A DNA stretch of 64,000 bases, taken from Fictibacillus phosphorivorans (GTDB taxonomy: Bacteria > Bacillota > Bacilli > Bacillales > Fictibacillaceae). How positions within the stretch are numbered: the stretch's first letter is position 1; each line of letters starts with the position of its first letter. The stretch covers positions 124,001 through 188,000 of the forward strand of contig NZ_JAMBOR010000003.1 in the NCBI RefSeq assembly GCF_023715845.1, in the 5' to 3' direction. Made by a program: the position numbers and the translations under genes. The notes under the pieces are model-generated. The model saw nothing but the letters and a program-made list of their open reading frames with translations, had not been told where the DNA came from and did no database searches. This document shows, piece by piece, positions 15,155 through 23,247 of the stretch.

Positions 15155-16048
15155 CTAAGACCGACTTTCTTGAATCAACGGATGGTTGAATGCATCAAAC
15201 TTAAGATCCTTCTTAAGATCATTACCTTCTGAATAAATGCTTTCAAAGAATCGGCTTGCTGGTCCGGCTAGTGCACGGTAGTAATCACTGAACAGCGAGG
15301 CTGCGTGATCTCCTAGCCATTCAGACGGCAATAACTCTTGAGGCAAGCTTGGATCAATAAAAAGGAACTTACGGTATTCGTGGACAAGTTTCGTTCTTTC
15401 TACAAAGCATTCTCCGTCTGTCATTTCGCCCTTTTCGATCTTGTTCTTATCGATCACATATTTCTGTGAGTATGTCACGATAAACTCATTGTATTTCATG
15501 TTGATATCATTAAGGTCCCAGCACTCTGATACGAGTTTCTCATTCTCATTCGGGCCATTATATACAGCTGTAAAGGAATGAACATAGTCTTCGATCTGAT
15601 ATTTATCGATCATCGATTGAACCTGTTCAAAGGACTTATGAGGCGAAATCCAAAAGCTGTTTGCGAGCAAGCCGAAGCCGCTCCATACAAGCTCTTTACG
15701 AAGTTCGTCCCGTATGCTCCTTTTTTCCTCAGGAATGGTGTAGGTGAACATCAGCCATTCCCCGTTCCATGGTTCTTGCTGGACTTTAAAAATTCTTTTT
15801 GCCGCTTCATCCATCCTTTTTTTTCCGCGTTCCGTTAAATAATAATAGCTTTTATTGCCTTGTTTTCTCGCTGCGATCCACCCCTGTTTGTTCATTCTTG
15901 AAATCGCTGCTCGAACGGCTTGCTCATTATGACCGAACTCTTCTAAAAGACGGATCAAACTGCCTATCCATATTTCGCTTCCATAATGCCGTATATAATC
16001 CCCGTAAAGGGTAAAAATCATGGAACGTGTGTTTAAACTATTTTGCAT
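15155..16048 (-). CDS. paaX: PaaX family phenylacetate-pathway repressor
   Basis: A 298-residue PaaX-type regulator. The N-terminal winged helix (SMIFTLYGDYIRHYGSEIW, then VRAAISRMNKQGWIAARKQGNKSYYYLTERG) covers residues 8-90, followed by the central domain with WNGEWLMFTYTIPEEKR and the FWISPH stretch and a C-terminal domain. In E. coli PaaX represses paa operons and is released by phenylacetyl-CoA. It is transcribed at the far end of the beta-oxidation block, 69 bases downstream of the hydratase gene. The ATG at 16048 is preceded by GAGG; an earlier in-frame ATG at 16063 is possible. No copy of the shared inverted repeat is found in front of this gene, so it may not repress itself through that site. 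Confidence 0.92.
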   Translation of the reverse strand: MQNSLNTRSMIFTLYGDYIRHYGSEIWIGSLIRLLEEFGHNEQAVRAAISRMNKQGWIAARKQGNKSYYYLTERGKKRMDEAAKRIFKVQQEPWNGEWLMFTYTIPEEKRSIRDELRKELVWSGFGLLANSFWISPHKSFEQVQSMIDKYQIEDYVHSFTAVYNGPNENEKLVSECWDLNDINMKYNEFIVTYSQKYVIDKNKIEKGEMTDGECFVERTKLVHEYRKFLFIDPSLPQELLPSEWLGDHAASLFSDYYRALAGPASRFFESIYSEGNDLKKDLKFDAFNHPLIQESRS

Positions 16049-16117
16049 GTTAGATAACCTCATTTGTACCTGTAATTGTCTGTACAATCCTACCAAAACA
16101 ATATGAGTGAATACAAG

Positions 16118-16894
16118 TTACTCTCCTTTAAATACAGGTGGTCTTTTTTCTCCAAAAGCAACGAGTGCTTCCATTCTGTCTTTCGTCGGAATCGTGACTT
16201 CATAGGCTTTCGCCTCGATAGCAAGACCTGTCTGAAGATCAACTTCTGTTCCGTGTTTGATCGCATATTTTGCCTGTTGAACGGCTACTGGGCCATTTTT
16301 CATGATAAGACTAGCGTAGTTTTCACAGACTGCCATCAGCTCTTCTCTCGATGTGACCTGGTTTAAGATGCCATAGGAAAATGCTTCTTCAGCCATCATC
16401 TTTTTCGCCGTTAATATAAGTTCCATCGCTTTTGCCTGACCGATCAGCCTTGGCAAACGCTGAGTACCGCCTGCTCCGGGAATAATCGCCCAACTAAGCT
16501 CCGTGAGCCCCATAGAGGCTTCTCGTACGGAAACCCGAAGGTCACATGCTAGCGCTAGCTCAAAACCTCCACCAAACGCATGCCCGTTGATCGCACAGAT
16601 AGTTGGCTGAGGCAAAGCTTCTACCGCTGAAAACACATCACGGATTTTACGTACGTTTCGGCGAACTTCTGATTCAGTTAGCGTACGGCGCTCTTTTAAG
16701 TCAGCACCAGCACTAAATGCTTTTTCCCCTGCACCTGTAAAAATAACAACACGAACATCATTGTTGTGATGGATGTCTTCAACTGTTTCTTCGAGTTCCT
16801 TTAAAGTTGCATAGTTAAAACAGTTCAAAACTTCAGGGCGGTTCAATGTTACATAGGCAACATGGTCCTTTATTTCATATAAAATAGCACTCAT
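16118..16894 (-). CDS. enoyl-CoA hydratase/isomerase, third paralogue of the cluster
   Basis: A 258-residue crotonase-fold protein. The oxyanion-hole residues lie in AFSAGADLKER and GHAFGGGFELALACD, and a glutamate pair fits the hydratase pattern (MGLTELSW, PGAGGTQRLPRL). It differs from the PaaG-like (20827) and PaaF-like (21608) proteins and looks closer to general short-chain enoyl-CoA or methylglutaconyl-CoA hydratases. Possible jobs are a beta-oxidation hydratase after ring opening or the missing oxepin-CoA hydrolase. It is 12 bases downstream of paaJ and so in the same transcript as paaH and paaJ. Confidence 0.88.
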   Translation of the reverse strand: MSAILYEIKDHVAYVTLNRPEVLNCFNYATLKELEETVEDIHHNNDVRVVIFTGAGEKAFSAGADLKERRTLTESEVRRNVRKIRDVFSAVEALPQPTICAINGHAFGGGFELALACDLRVSVREASMGLTELSWAIIPGAGGTQRLPRLIGQAKAMELILTAKKMMAEEAFSYGILNQVTSREELMAVCENYASLIMKNGPVAVQQAKYAIKHGTEVDLQTGLAIEAKAYEVTIPTKDRMEALVAFGEKRPPVFKGE

Positions 16895-16906
16895 CGGATA
16901 ATCCTC

Positions 16907-18112
16907 CTACTCATTAATAGCTTCAACAACTGACGCAATTCCTTGTCCTACACCAATACACATCGTTGCAAGACCATATCGAGACCCTTGTTTTTTCATT
17001 TCGTGGATCAGCGTAGTTAAAATTCTTGCACCGCTTGCCCCAAGCGGGTGACCGAACGCGATCGCACCACCGTTCACGTTTACTTTATCTGAATCTAATC
17101 CAAGCTCATTTATACAAGCTAGCGATTGAGATGCAAATGCTTCATTCAATTCGATCAAGTCCAGATCAGTCACCGATAAACCCGCACGTTTTAATGCCTT
17201 GCGAGAGGCTTCTATCGGCCCAACACCCATTACTTCAGGCTCTATTCCTGCCACACCTGACGAAACGTACCTTACGAAAGGCTGAAGACCAAGCTCATCT
17301 GCTTTTTCACGGCTCATCAGTAGAAGGGCAGATGCTCCATCATTTACCCCCGAAGCATTCCCTGGTGTAACGGTTCCATCTTTAAACAATGGTTTAAGTG
17401 TACCTAACTTCTCAAGCGACGTTTCAGGACGAGGGTGCTCATCTTTTGTCATCCATGTTTCATTGCCTTTGCGGTCAACCAACCTTACCGGTACGATCTC
17501 TTCTTTAAATCGGTCTTGCTCCATCGCTTTTTTAGCTTTTTGTTGAGAGCTGAATGCAAACTGATCTTGCGCTTCCCTTGAAATGTCATATTTTTTTGCG
17601 ACATTCTCCGCTGTTTCAGGCATAGAGTCTGTTCCGTATTTTTCATCCAAAAGCGGATTAATAAAACGCCATCCGATCGTCGTATCAAACATCTTCATAT
17701 CACCGCGCGGATATTCGACTTCAGGTTTCCCCATAACGAGTGGTGCACGAGTCATGCTTTCGGTTCCCCCTGCTATGAATACATCACCTTCACCCGCCAT
17801 GATCGCACGGGCAGCATAAATGACGGCATCCATTCCAGAACCACACAGTCGATTGATCGTAGTTCCGCCAACTTCAACCGGAAGTCCTGCCAAAAGGGCA
17901 GACATACGGGCTACGTTACGATTATCTTCTCCTGCTCCGTTTGCGTTCCCAAATATCACTTCTTCAATGTCAGATGGGGGCAGGACCTTGTTTCTTGCTA
18001 AAAGAGCTGAAATAACCACTGCACCGAGGTCATCTGGCCTTACTGACTTAAGCGCACCTTTATAACGGCCAATTGGAGTCCGGACAGCATCAACAATGAC
18101 AACTTCTTTCAT
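16907..18112 (-). CDS. paaJ: 3-oxoadipyl-CoA / 3-oxo-5,6-dehydrosuberyl-CoA thiolase
   Basis: A 401-residue thiolase, the length of PaaJ/PcaF proteins. Catalytic residues are the nucleophile Cys near residue 90 in NRLCGSGMDAV, the His in AFGHPLGASG and the Cys in TMCIGVGQG. In the phenylacetate pathway PaaJ acts twice, releasing acetyl-CoA from the ring-opened C8 chain and later splitting 3-oxoadipyl-CoA to acetyl-CoA and succinyl-CoA. The start codon shares one base with the stop of paaH (TAATG), so translation is coupled. A general acetyl-CoA C-acetyltransferase is the alternative, but gene order (paaH, paaJ, hydratase, paaX) supports PaaJ. Confidence 0.85.
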   Translation of the reverse strand: MKEVVIVDAVRTPIGRYKGALKSVRPDDLGAVVISALLARNKVLPPSDIEEVIFGNANGAGEDNRNVARMSALLAGLPVEVGGTTINRLCGSGMDAVIYAARAIMAGEGDVFIAGGTESMTRAPLVMGKPEVEYPRGDMKMFDTTIGWRFINPLLDEKYGTDSMPETAENVAKKYDISREAQDQFAFSSQQKAKKAMEQDRFKEEIVPVRLVDRKGNETWMTKDEHPRPETSLEKLGTLKPLFKDGTVTPGNASGVNDGASALLLMSREKADELGLQPFVRYVSSGVAGIEPEVMGVGPIEASRKALKRAGLSVTDLDLIELNEAFASQSLACINELGLDSDKVNVNGGAIAFGHPLGASGARILTTLIHEMKKQGSRYGLATMCIGVGQGIASVVEAINE

Positions 18113-18984
18113 TATTTCTTCACCCCGTTGTCTTCTGTTGTGTAATCGTAAACCCCTTTCCCAGATTTACGGCCAAGTCTTCCTGCTTTGACATATTTAA
18201 CAAGAAGTGGAGCTGGGCGATATTTTTCACCTAGCGTTTTATGAAGGTAGTTCAAGTTATTTAATCGCGTATCAAGACCTACTAAGTCACCAAGTTCGAA
18301 AGGTCCCATCGGAAAATTTAATCCCAACTTGATCGCTTTGTCGATATCTTCAGGTGTACCAACACCTTCTTGCAACATATAGAACGCTTCATTACCGATC
18401 ATGGCAGAGATACGGCTCGTTACGAAGCCAGGAAACTCGTTTACCGTGACTGTTTCTTTGCCCATTTTTACAGCAGCTTCTTTGGCAAGTTCTACCGTCT
18501 CATAATCTGTTTCATGGCCGCGCACAATCTCAACAAGCGGCATGCTATGAACCGGATTGAAGAAATGCATCGCGATTACTTTATGCGGCCGCTTTGTAAA
18601 GGATCCGATTTCGGTAGGACTCATCGTCGACGTGTTTGTGGCAAGCACACAATGATCAGGTGCGGAATGGTCTAATTCTTCAAAAACAGCACGCTTGATC
18701 TCTATATTTTCTGGTACAGCTTCAATGACAATATCTGCACCGCTGGCAGCTGCTGTCAGATGCACGGTATAAGAAAGTCTTTCTTGAGCTGCACTTGCAT
18801 TCTCTTGTGACAGTTTACCTCGAGATACCGCCTTTGAAAAAATAGAATCTATTTCTTTTTTTGCATTTTCCAGCTGATCTTCATTCACATCCACAAGTTG
18901 AACCTCAAATCCTCCTACCGCACAAACGTAGGCAATCCCTCTTCCCATAACACCAGATCCGATGACTACTGCATTTTGTAACAT
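18112..18984 (-). CDS. paaH: 3-hydroxyacyl-CoA dehydrogenase (3-hydroxyadipyl-CoA dehydrogenase)
   Basis: A 290-residue NAD-dependent 3-hydroxyacyl-CoA dehydrogenase. The N-terminal Rossmann loop VIGSGVMGRGIA is at residues 7-18, the catalytic His is in MHFFNPVHSMPLVE, and the C-terminal domain contains NEFPGFVTSRI and MGPFELGDLVGLD. In this pathway PaaH oxidises 3-hydroxyadipyl-CoA to 3-oxoadipyl-CoA. The ATG at 18984 has AGGAGAGACC before it; the frame upstream (to 19044) covers a palindrome and terminator and is not used. It is the first gene of the paaH-paaJ-hydratase(-paaX) block and overlaps paaJ by one base. Confidence 0.88.
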   Translation of the reverse strand: MLQNAVVIGSGVMGRGIAYVCAVGGFEVQLVDVNEDQLENAKKEIDSIFSKAVSRGKLSQENASAAQERLSYTVHLTAAASGADIVIEAVPENIEIKRAVFEELDHSAPDHCVLATNTSTMSPTEIGSFTKRPHKVIAMHFFNPVHSMPLVEIVRGHETDYETVELAKEAAVKMGKETVTVNEFPGFVTSRISAMIGNEAFYMLQEGVGTPEDIDKAIKLGLNFPMGPFELGDLVGLDTRLNNLNYLHKTLGEKYRPAPLLVKYVKAGRLGRKSGKGVYDYTTEDNGVKK

Positions 18985-19004
18985 GGTCTCTCCTGCCTTT
19001 CTTT

Positions 19005-19020
19005 TTAAACAAATGTTTAA
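19005..19020. promoter_or_regulatory. 16-bp palindrome upstream of paaH, candidate operator
   Basis: TTAAACA-AA-TGTTTAA, two perfect 7-bp arms with a 2-base spacer, 21 bases before the paaH start. The form resembles TetR-family operators. It differs from the shared ATNACG-N9-CGTNAT sites, so the paaHJ block may answer to another regulator. Confidence 0.45.
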
Positions 19021-19031
19021 CTTTTGTGTGT

Positions 19032-19058
19032 AAAAAGCGAGCACGAATGCCCGCTTTT
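19032..19058 (-). terminator. terminator between the paaA-to-aldehyde-dehydrogenase transcript and paaH
   Basis: Minus strand AAAAGCGGGC ... GTGCTCGCTTTTT hairpin with one mismatch. The final T-run is part of the stem. It lies downstream of the aldehyde dehydrogenase gene and repeat copy 2, and upstream of paaH. The 308-base gap between these genes holds only this hairpin, the palindrome and the repeat. Confidence 0.6.
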
Positions 19059-19099
19059 GTTTTGGCTGTTTCCATAATCATTGTTGTCTTTTTAAAGTA

Positions 19100-19221
19100 G
19101 TTGATATCGTTTCAGGATGCTCGCTTTTTGCGGGGCGTGCGGTGAGCCTCCTACCGCCCTTAGGAGTCTCACCTGTCTCGTTCGTCCCGCAGGAGTCTCG
19201 CACCTTACACTCCAATCAACT
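19100..19221 (+). repeat. 130-bp intergenic repeat, copy 2
   Basis: It begins GTTGATATCGTTTCAGG and ends TCCAATCAACT. It shares GGGGCGTGCGGTGAGCCTCC, TAGGAGTCTCACCTGTC and AGGAGTCTCGCACCTT with copy 1 and has the same orientation. It is eight bases shorter than copy 1 in the loop regions. Confidence 0.85.
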
Positions 19222-19291
19222 TTCAAGGAAGCAAATGATACTATTCGCTCTGAAGCAACAATCAGTCAGAAAAGAGCCTTGTTTTAAGATT

Positions 19292-20800
19292 TTATAGATT
19301 AAAAGGATTTAACGGACGAGATCCTGTATAGGAAACGACACTCTTTGTTTCTGTATAAAGGTCCAGCGTTTCAATACAAAGCTCACGTCCGAAACCTGAC
19401 TGTTTATAGCCTCCGAACGGCGTTCCCGGGAATGCTGAGAACGGTGAGTTAATCATGATTGTTCCTGCTTGGATCATACCAGCAACACGAGTTGCTTTCG
19501 CATGGTCTTTCGTCCAGATCGCTGCTGCTAAACCGAAGTCCGTGTTGTTCGCTAGTTTCACAGCCTCTTTTTCATCCTTAAATGTCGATACAACCACTAC
19601 CGGTCCGAAGATTTCTTCTTTAACCACTTTCATATCTTCATTTACTTCCGTAATGATCGTCGGCAAATACCAGTGACCATTTTCGAAGCCATCTACTTTT
19701 GCGCGTCCACCGCCTAGAGCAATAGTTGCTCCTTCTTTTTCAGCTGATTTCACATAGTTGTCGATCACTTCAAGCTGACGCTCGGAGATAATTGCTCCAA
19801 CATGTGTACCTTGATCGAGCGGATTACCTAAGACAAGCTTCTTCGCTTTTTCAACAAATTTTTCCATGAACGCGTCATAGACACTTTCCTCAATGTAAAG
19901 GCGTGAACGTGCTTCACAGGATTGACCGGTGTTATAGAAAATACCAAACAAGGAGCCATCAACAGCAGCATCGAGATCTGCATCTGCAAATACAAGGTTA
20001 GGAGATTTACCTCCAAGCTCAAGTGTTACACGTTTTAGCGTTTGAGAAGCTTTGGCCATGATGTCTTTACCTGTACCCGTTTCCCCAGTGAACGCTACTT
20101 TATCAACACCTTCATGCTCCGCAAGGTATGAACCAACTGTAGCTCCATCACCTGTGATGATGTTTACAACACCTTCTGGAACTCCTGCTTCGTGGCAGAT
20201 CTCAGTCATCACGATTGCCGTTAAAGGTGTTAAGCTTGCTGGCTTCAAGATTACTGAACAGCCTGTTGCGATCGCAGGAGCAATTTTCCATGCTGCCATC
20301 ATCATCGGGTAGTTCCAAGGAATGATCTGTGCACAAACACCGAGCGGCTCTTTTAACGTGTAGTTCATGAATGGTCCCGGCATCGGGTTAACGGCACCGC
20401 GGTGGCTTACGATCGCCCCTGCGTAGAATTCGAAATCTTCAATCGCCTGCATTACTTGTCCCTGAGCGGCGCTTAATGACTTTCCGCTGTTTAAGATCTC
20501 CAGTTCAACCAGTTCGTTAAAACGTGAACGCATGATGCTCGCGATTTTGTTCATGGTGCGAGAGCGTTTATTGACAGGAGAGCGCTTCCATTTCCCTGTT
20601 TCAAAAGCTGTTCGTGCCGCTTGTACCGCACGGTCTACATCTGCCTTCGTTGCTTTTGCCACTTTTGCTAGAGGTTCACCAGTCGCCGGGTTATATGTAA
20701 CAAAATACTCCCCTTCTGATCCCGCTGTACTATGCCCACCAATAATCATATCGTATTGATCACGCTTTACTGCATAAATTTCTGTTTTAGCTGTGCTCAT
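19292..20800 (-). CDS. aldehyde dehydrogenase of the phenylacetate cluster (stand-alone PaaZ-ALDH role?)
   Basis: A 502-residue NAD(P)-dependent aldehyde dehydrogenase. The catalytic Glu lies in LELGGKSPN and the catalytic Cys in NTGQSCEARS, and the cofactor region IIPWNYPMMMAAWKIAPA and FTGETGTGK is standard. In E. coli the ring-opened semialdehyde is oxidised by the aldehyde dehydrogenase half of the fusion protein PaaZ. Here no fusion with a MaoC-type hydratase is present, so I infer that this separate protein does that step, as in species with split enzymes. It is the last gene of the paaA-B-C-D-EthD-paaF-paaG operon (18 bases after paaG). The ATG at 20800 was chosen for its spacing from GGGAG. 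Confidence 0.85.
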   Translation of the reverse strand: MSTAKTEIYAVKRDQYDMIIGGHSTAGSEGEYFVTYNPATGEPLAKVAKATKADVDRAVQAARTAFETGKWKRSPVNKRSRTMNKIASIMRSRFNELVELEILNSGKSLSAAQGQVMQAIEDFEFYAGAIVSHRGAVNPMPGPFMNYTLKEPLGVCAQIIPWNYPMMMAAWKIAPAIATGCSVILKPASLTPLTAIVMTEICHEAGVPEGVVNIITGDGATVGSYLAEHEGVDKVAFTGETGTGKDIMAKASQTLKRVTLELGGKSPNLVFADADLDAAVDGSLFGIFYNTGQSCEARSRLYIEESVYDAFMEKFVEKAKKLVLGNPLDQGTHVGAIISERQLEVIDNYVKSAEKEGATIALGGGRAKVDGFENGHWYLPTIITEVNEDMKVVKEEIFGPVVVVSTFKDEKEAVKLANNTDFGLAAAIWTKDHAKATRVAGMIQAGTIMINSPFSAFPGTPFGGYKQSGFGRELCIETLDLYTETKSVVSYTGSRPLNPFNL

Positions 20801-20826
20801 TCTCTCCACTCCCTTTTCTAAGATGT

Positions 20827-21597
20827 CTATTTACCTGTGAATGCCGGTTTTCTTTTATCTAAGAATGCTGCCAGACCTTCTTGATGATCTTCAGATTCTC
20901 CTGCAATCTTTTGAGCCTGTGCTTCATATTCTAGAACTTCATTCAGGTCGCTTTCCCAGCTTTTATTCATATAGCGTTTGATGAGCCCGATCGCTTTTGT
21001 TGGCATGTTCGCTAATTTTTCCGCAAACGTTTCTACTTCAAGCATGAACTCCTCTTCGCTAACCGTTTTCGTTACAAGGCCAAATTCTTTTGCTTGTTGT
21101 GCCGTAATCTTTTCACCTAACACTGCCAGTTCCATCGCTTTTGCGTGACCGACAAGTCTTGGCAAGAAGTAAAGATTCCCTGAGTCTGGTACTAAGCCAA
21201 CGTGAATGAAAGCTTCTATGAAACTCGCTTTCTCGCTCGCAATACGAAAATCACACGCCAATGCCAAGCTCATACCTGCACCTGCAGCCACACCGTTAAC
21301 TGCAGCAATGACTGGTTTTTCCATCGATACAAGAGCTTGCACGATCGGATTGTACCCTTTACGGAGCACTTCTCCATAATCGGTATCTGTTGAGCCAGAG
21401 AGATCCTGACCTGAACAGAAAGCCCGACCTGCACCTATTAAGACAACCGCTCTTACACCGCTGTCTTTGTTCGCCTCTTTAATCGCAGTAACCATTTCCT
21501 TATGCATGAGCGGTGTAAAAGCATTGAGTTTGTCCGGACGGTTCAAGGTGATCCAAGCTGTCTTTCCTCTCGTTTCATAGCTTATCGTTTCAAACAT
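20827..21597 (-). CDS. paaG: 1,2-epoxyphenylacetyl-CoA isomerase
   Basis: A 256-residue crotonase-fold protein. PaaG isomerises ring-1,2-epoxyphenylacetyl-CoA to oxepin-CoA and also shifts double bonds later in the pathway. PaaG-type markers are GRAFCSGQDLSG, KGYNPIVQAL, VNGVAAGAGMSLALACD and HVGLVPDSGNLYFLPRL. The aspartate of PDSG replaces the usual hydratase glutamate pair, and the protein ends KRKPAFTGK. It is 10 bases downstream of paaF in the paaA operon. Confidence in the family is high and in the exact role good because of the operon. Confidence 0.88.
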   Translation of the reverse strand: MFETISYETRGKTAWITLNRPDKLNAFTPLMHKEMVTAIKEANKDSGVRAVVLIGAGRAFCSGQDLSGSTDTDYGEVLRKGYNPIVQALVSMEKPVIAAVNGVAAGAGMSLALACDFRIASEKASFIEAFIHVGLVPDSGNLYFLPRLVGHAKAMELAVLGEKITAQQAKEFGLVTKTVSEEEFMLEVETFAEKLANMPTKAIGLIKRYMNKSWESDLNEVLEYEAQAQKIAGESEDHQEGLAAFLDKRKPAFTGK

Positions 21598-21607
21598 GGT
21601 TTTCCCC

Positions 21608-22384
21608 CTACTTCCCTTTAAACTCTGCAGGACGTTTTTCGATGAATGCTTTCATACCTTCTTTTTGATCCTGTGATGAGAATAATAGGTAAAAGTTTTT
21701 TCGTTCAAACTGCATGCCTTCGTAAGTCGAATAATCAACAGATTTGTAGACGGACTCTTTTATTAAACGAACCGATAACGGCGCCCTGGATGCTACGAGT
21801 TTCGCATACTTCTTTGCTTCTTCTAAAACGAGTTCCGGCGCGATAACACGGTTGATAACACCATATTCTAACGCTTCTTTAGCTGTCATCGGATCACCAA
21901 GCCATAGCCATTCCAACGCCTTCTTCTGTCCCATTAGCTTCGTTAATTTTACGGTCCCTCCAGCACCAGGCATAACGCCAAGCTTGATTTCTGGGAACCC
22001 GAACTGCGCGTTCTCAGCAGCAAATAGGATATCTGCACATAGAGCGAGCTCGAAGCCTCCGCCGAAACAATACCCGTTCACTGCACCAATGATAGGCTTC
22101 TTAATCGTTGCTAGACGGTCCCATTCTTTGAACTGATTTAATAGTTCAAGAGAAACACTGTCGTCATTTTTCATTTCATCAATATCTGCACCAGCTGCAA
22201 ATGCCCTGCTGTTGCCTGTCAAAACAATTGCTTTCACCTCATCATTACGGTCAAAACGCTCAAAAGCATCTAAAAGCTCCGTAACCATCGGCCGATTGAT
22301 CGCGTTTAGGACACGCGGCCTGTTTAATTGAATTAAGGCAATCCCATCATCAACTGAGGTTAAGATTGTTTCGTAATTACGCAT
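21608..22384 (-). CDS. paaF: 2,3-dehydroadipyl-CoA hydratase
   Basis: A 258-residue enoyl-CoA hydratase. The closest pattern is PaaF: SRAFAAGADIDEM, AVNGYCFGGGFELALCAD, FGFPEIKLGVMPGAGGT with both hydratase glutamate positions, and the C-terminal FSSQDQKEGMKAFIEKR matching the PaaF tail. PaaF hydrates 2,3-dehydroadipyl-CoA to 3-hydroxyadipyl-CoA for PaaH. The ATG at 22384 overlaps the end of the EthD gene by eight bases and has GTGAGGA seven bases before it; a TTG 15 bases earlier is not needed. Gene order EthD-paaF-paaG continues the operon. Confidence 0.86.
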   Translation of the reverse strand: MRNYETILTSVDDGIALIQLNRPRVLNAINRPMVTELLDAFERFDRNDEVKAIVLTGNSRAFAAGADIDEMKNDDSVSLELLNQFKEWDRLATIKKPIIGAVNGYCFGGGFELALCADILFAAENAQFGFPEIKLGVMPGAGGTVKLTKLMGQKKALEWLWLGDPMTAKEALEYGVINRVIAPELVLEEAKKYAKLVASRAPLSVRLIKESVYKSVDYSTYEGMQFERKNFYLLFSSQDQKEGMKAFIEKRPAEFKGK

Positions 22385-22682
22385 TGACTTCCTCACCAAT
22401 CATGAGTGTTACAAGTTCTGCTGCAAAGCTCATTAAGTCTTTACCCGAAGCTTTACCTTCGTCTGATTTCATCGCTGCTTTTAGAGAATCATGATCATCA
22501 TAGTACATTTCACAAAGGATATGATAATCGCTTTTCCCCATTGGAGAACCAACGATCTTGGTTACTTCCATTTTACGAAGGCCAGGAATCTTTTTTGTGA
22601 TCTCAGTATGATGTCCAAAATAGTGCTCGTCGAATTGTTCGATGTTTTCCGGTGTTTTATAAAGTGCGATTAGTTTAACCAT
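22377..22682 (-). CDS. EthD-domain protein in the paaABCD operon
   Basis: A 101-residue dimeric alpha-beta-barrel (EthD) protein: MVKLIALYKTPENIEQFDEHYFGHHTEI at the start, then IPGLRKMEVTKIVG and a C-terminal ELVTLMIGEE. EthD proteins are small, poorly understood accessory proteins first seen next to ether-degrading P450 genes. In this operon it sits between paaD and paaF, overlaps paaF by eight bases and has a good ribosome binding site (GGGAGGAAA). A role in handling a reactive intermediate of ring oxidation is possible but not shown by the sequence. Confidence 0.85.
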   Translation of the reverse strand: MVKLIALYKTPENIEQFDEHYFGHHTEITKKIPGLRKMEVTKIVGSPMGKSDYHILCEMYYDDHDSLKAAMKSDEGKASGKDLMSFAAELVTLMIGEEVNA

Positions 22683-22721
22683 GTGTGTTTCCTCCCTATT
22701 TTTAACCTCATTTTTTTGCTG

Positions 22722-23222
22722 CTATCCCATATCAGCAACTGGTTTCATTGCTTCAAACGGGTTTTTGCAAGACTTGCAATACAAGATGCTTCGGCATGCT
22801 GTCGGACCAAAAATATTTTCCATCGTTACATAGGTTGACCCGCAGTACGGACAGTCAATTTCCCAAGGCTCACCCATTACATGATTTGCAGGAGGAGGAG
22901 AGATGCCAAACTCTTTTAAGCGCTCACGTCCTTCAGGTGTGATCCGGTCTGTCGTCCATGAGGGTGTAAATACAAAGTTCACTTCTGCCGATTCAATTCC
23001 TTCTAAAGATTCTAAGGCTTTTTTGATATCTCTTTCGATGATGTGCAAAGCAGGGCACCCAGAAAAGGTAGGAAGTACAGATACTTTCACTTTTCCGTCT
23101 GTCACTTCAACTTCATGTATCATACCAAGGTCTAATATGCTGACGGAGGCGATTTCAGGATCTTTTACATCCCCAAGCGCGTCCATAACGGTATCGGTCA
23201 TGCTGTGTTTTAATTCGGACAC
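22722..23222 (-). CDS. paaD: phenylacetyl-CoA epoxidase assembly protein PaaD
   Basis: A 166-residue protein with an N-terminal MIP18/DUF59 domain (DALGDVKDPEIASVSILDLGMIHEVEV, FSGCPALHIIERDI) and a C-terminal zinc-ribbon-like cysteine module (CPYCGS, then CRSILYCKSCKNPF). PaaD is needed for an active PaaABC(E) epoxidase, probably in metal or iron-sulfur assembly. I prefer the GTG start at 23222, nine bases after AAAGGAG; the ATG nine bases upstream touches that site. It follows paaC by 25 bases. Confidence 0.92.
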   Translation of the reverse strand: MSELKHSMTDTVMDALGDVKDPEIASVSILDLGMIHEVEVTDGKVKVSVLPTFSGCPALHIIERDIKKALESLEGIESAEVNFVFTPSWTTDRITPEGRERLKEFGISPPPANHVMGEPWEIDCPYCGSTYVTMENIFGPTACRSILYCKSCKNPFEAMKPVADMG

Positions 23223-23247
23223 GTGGTTCATCTCCTTTCCTATCGTC

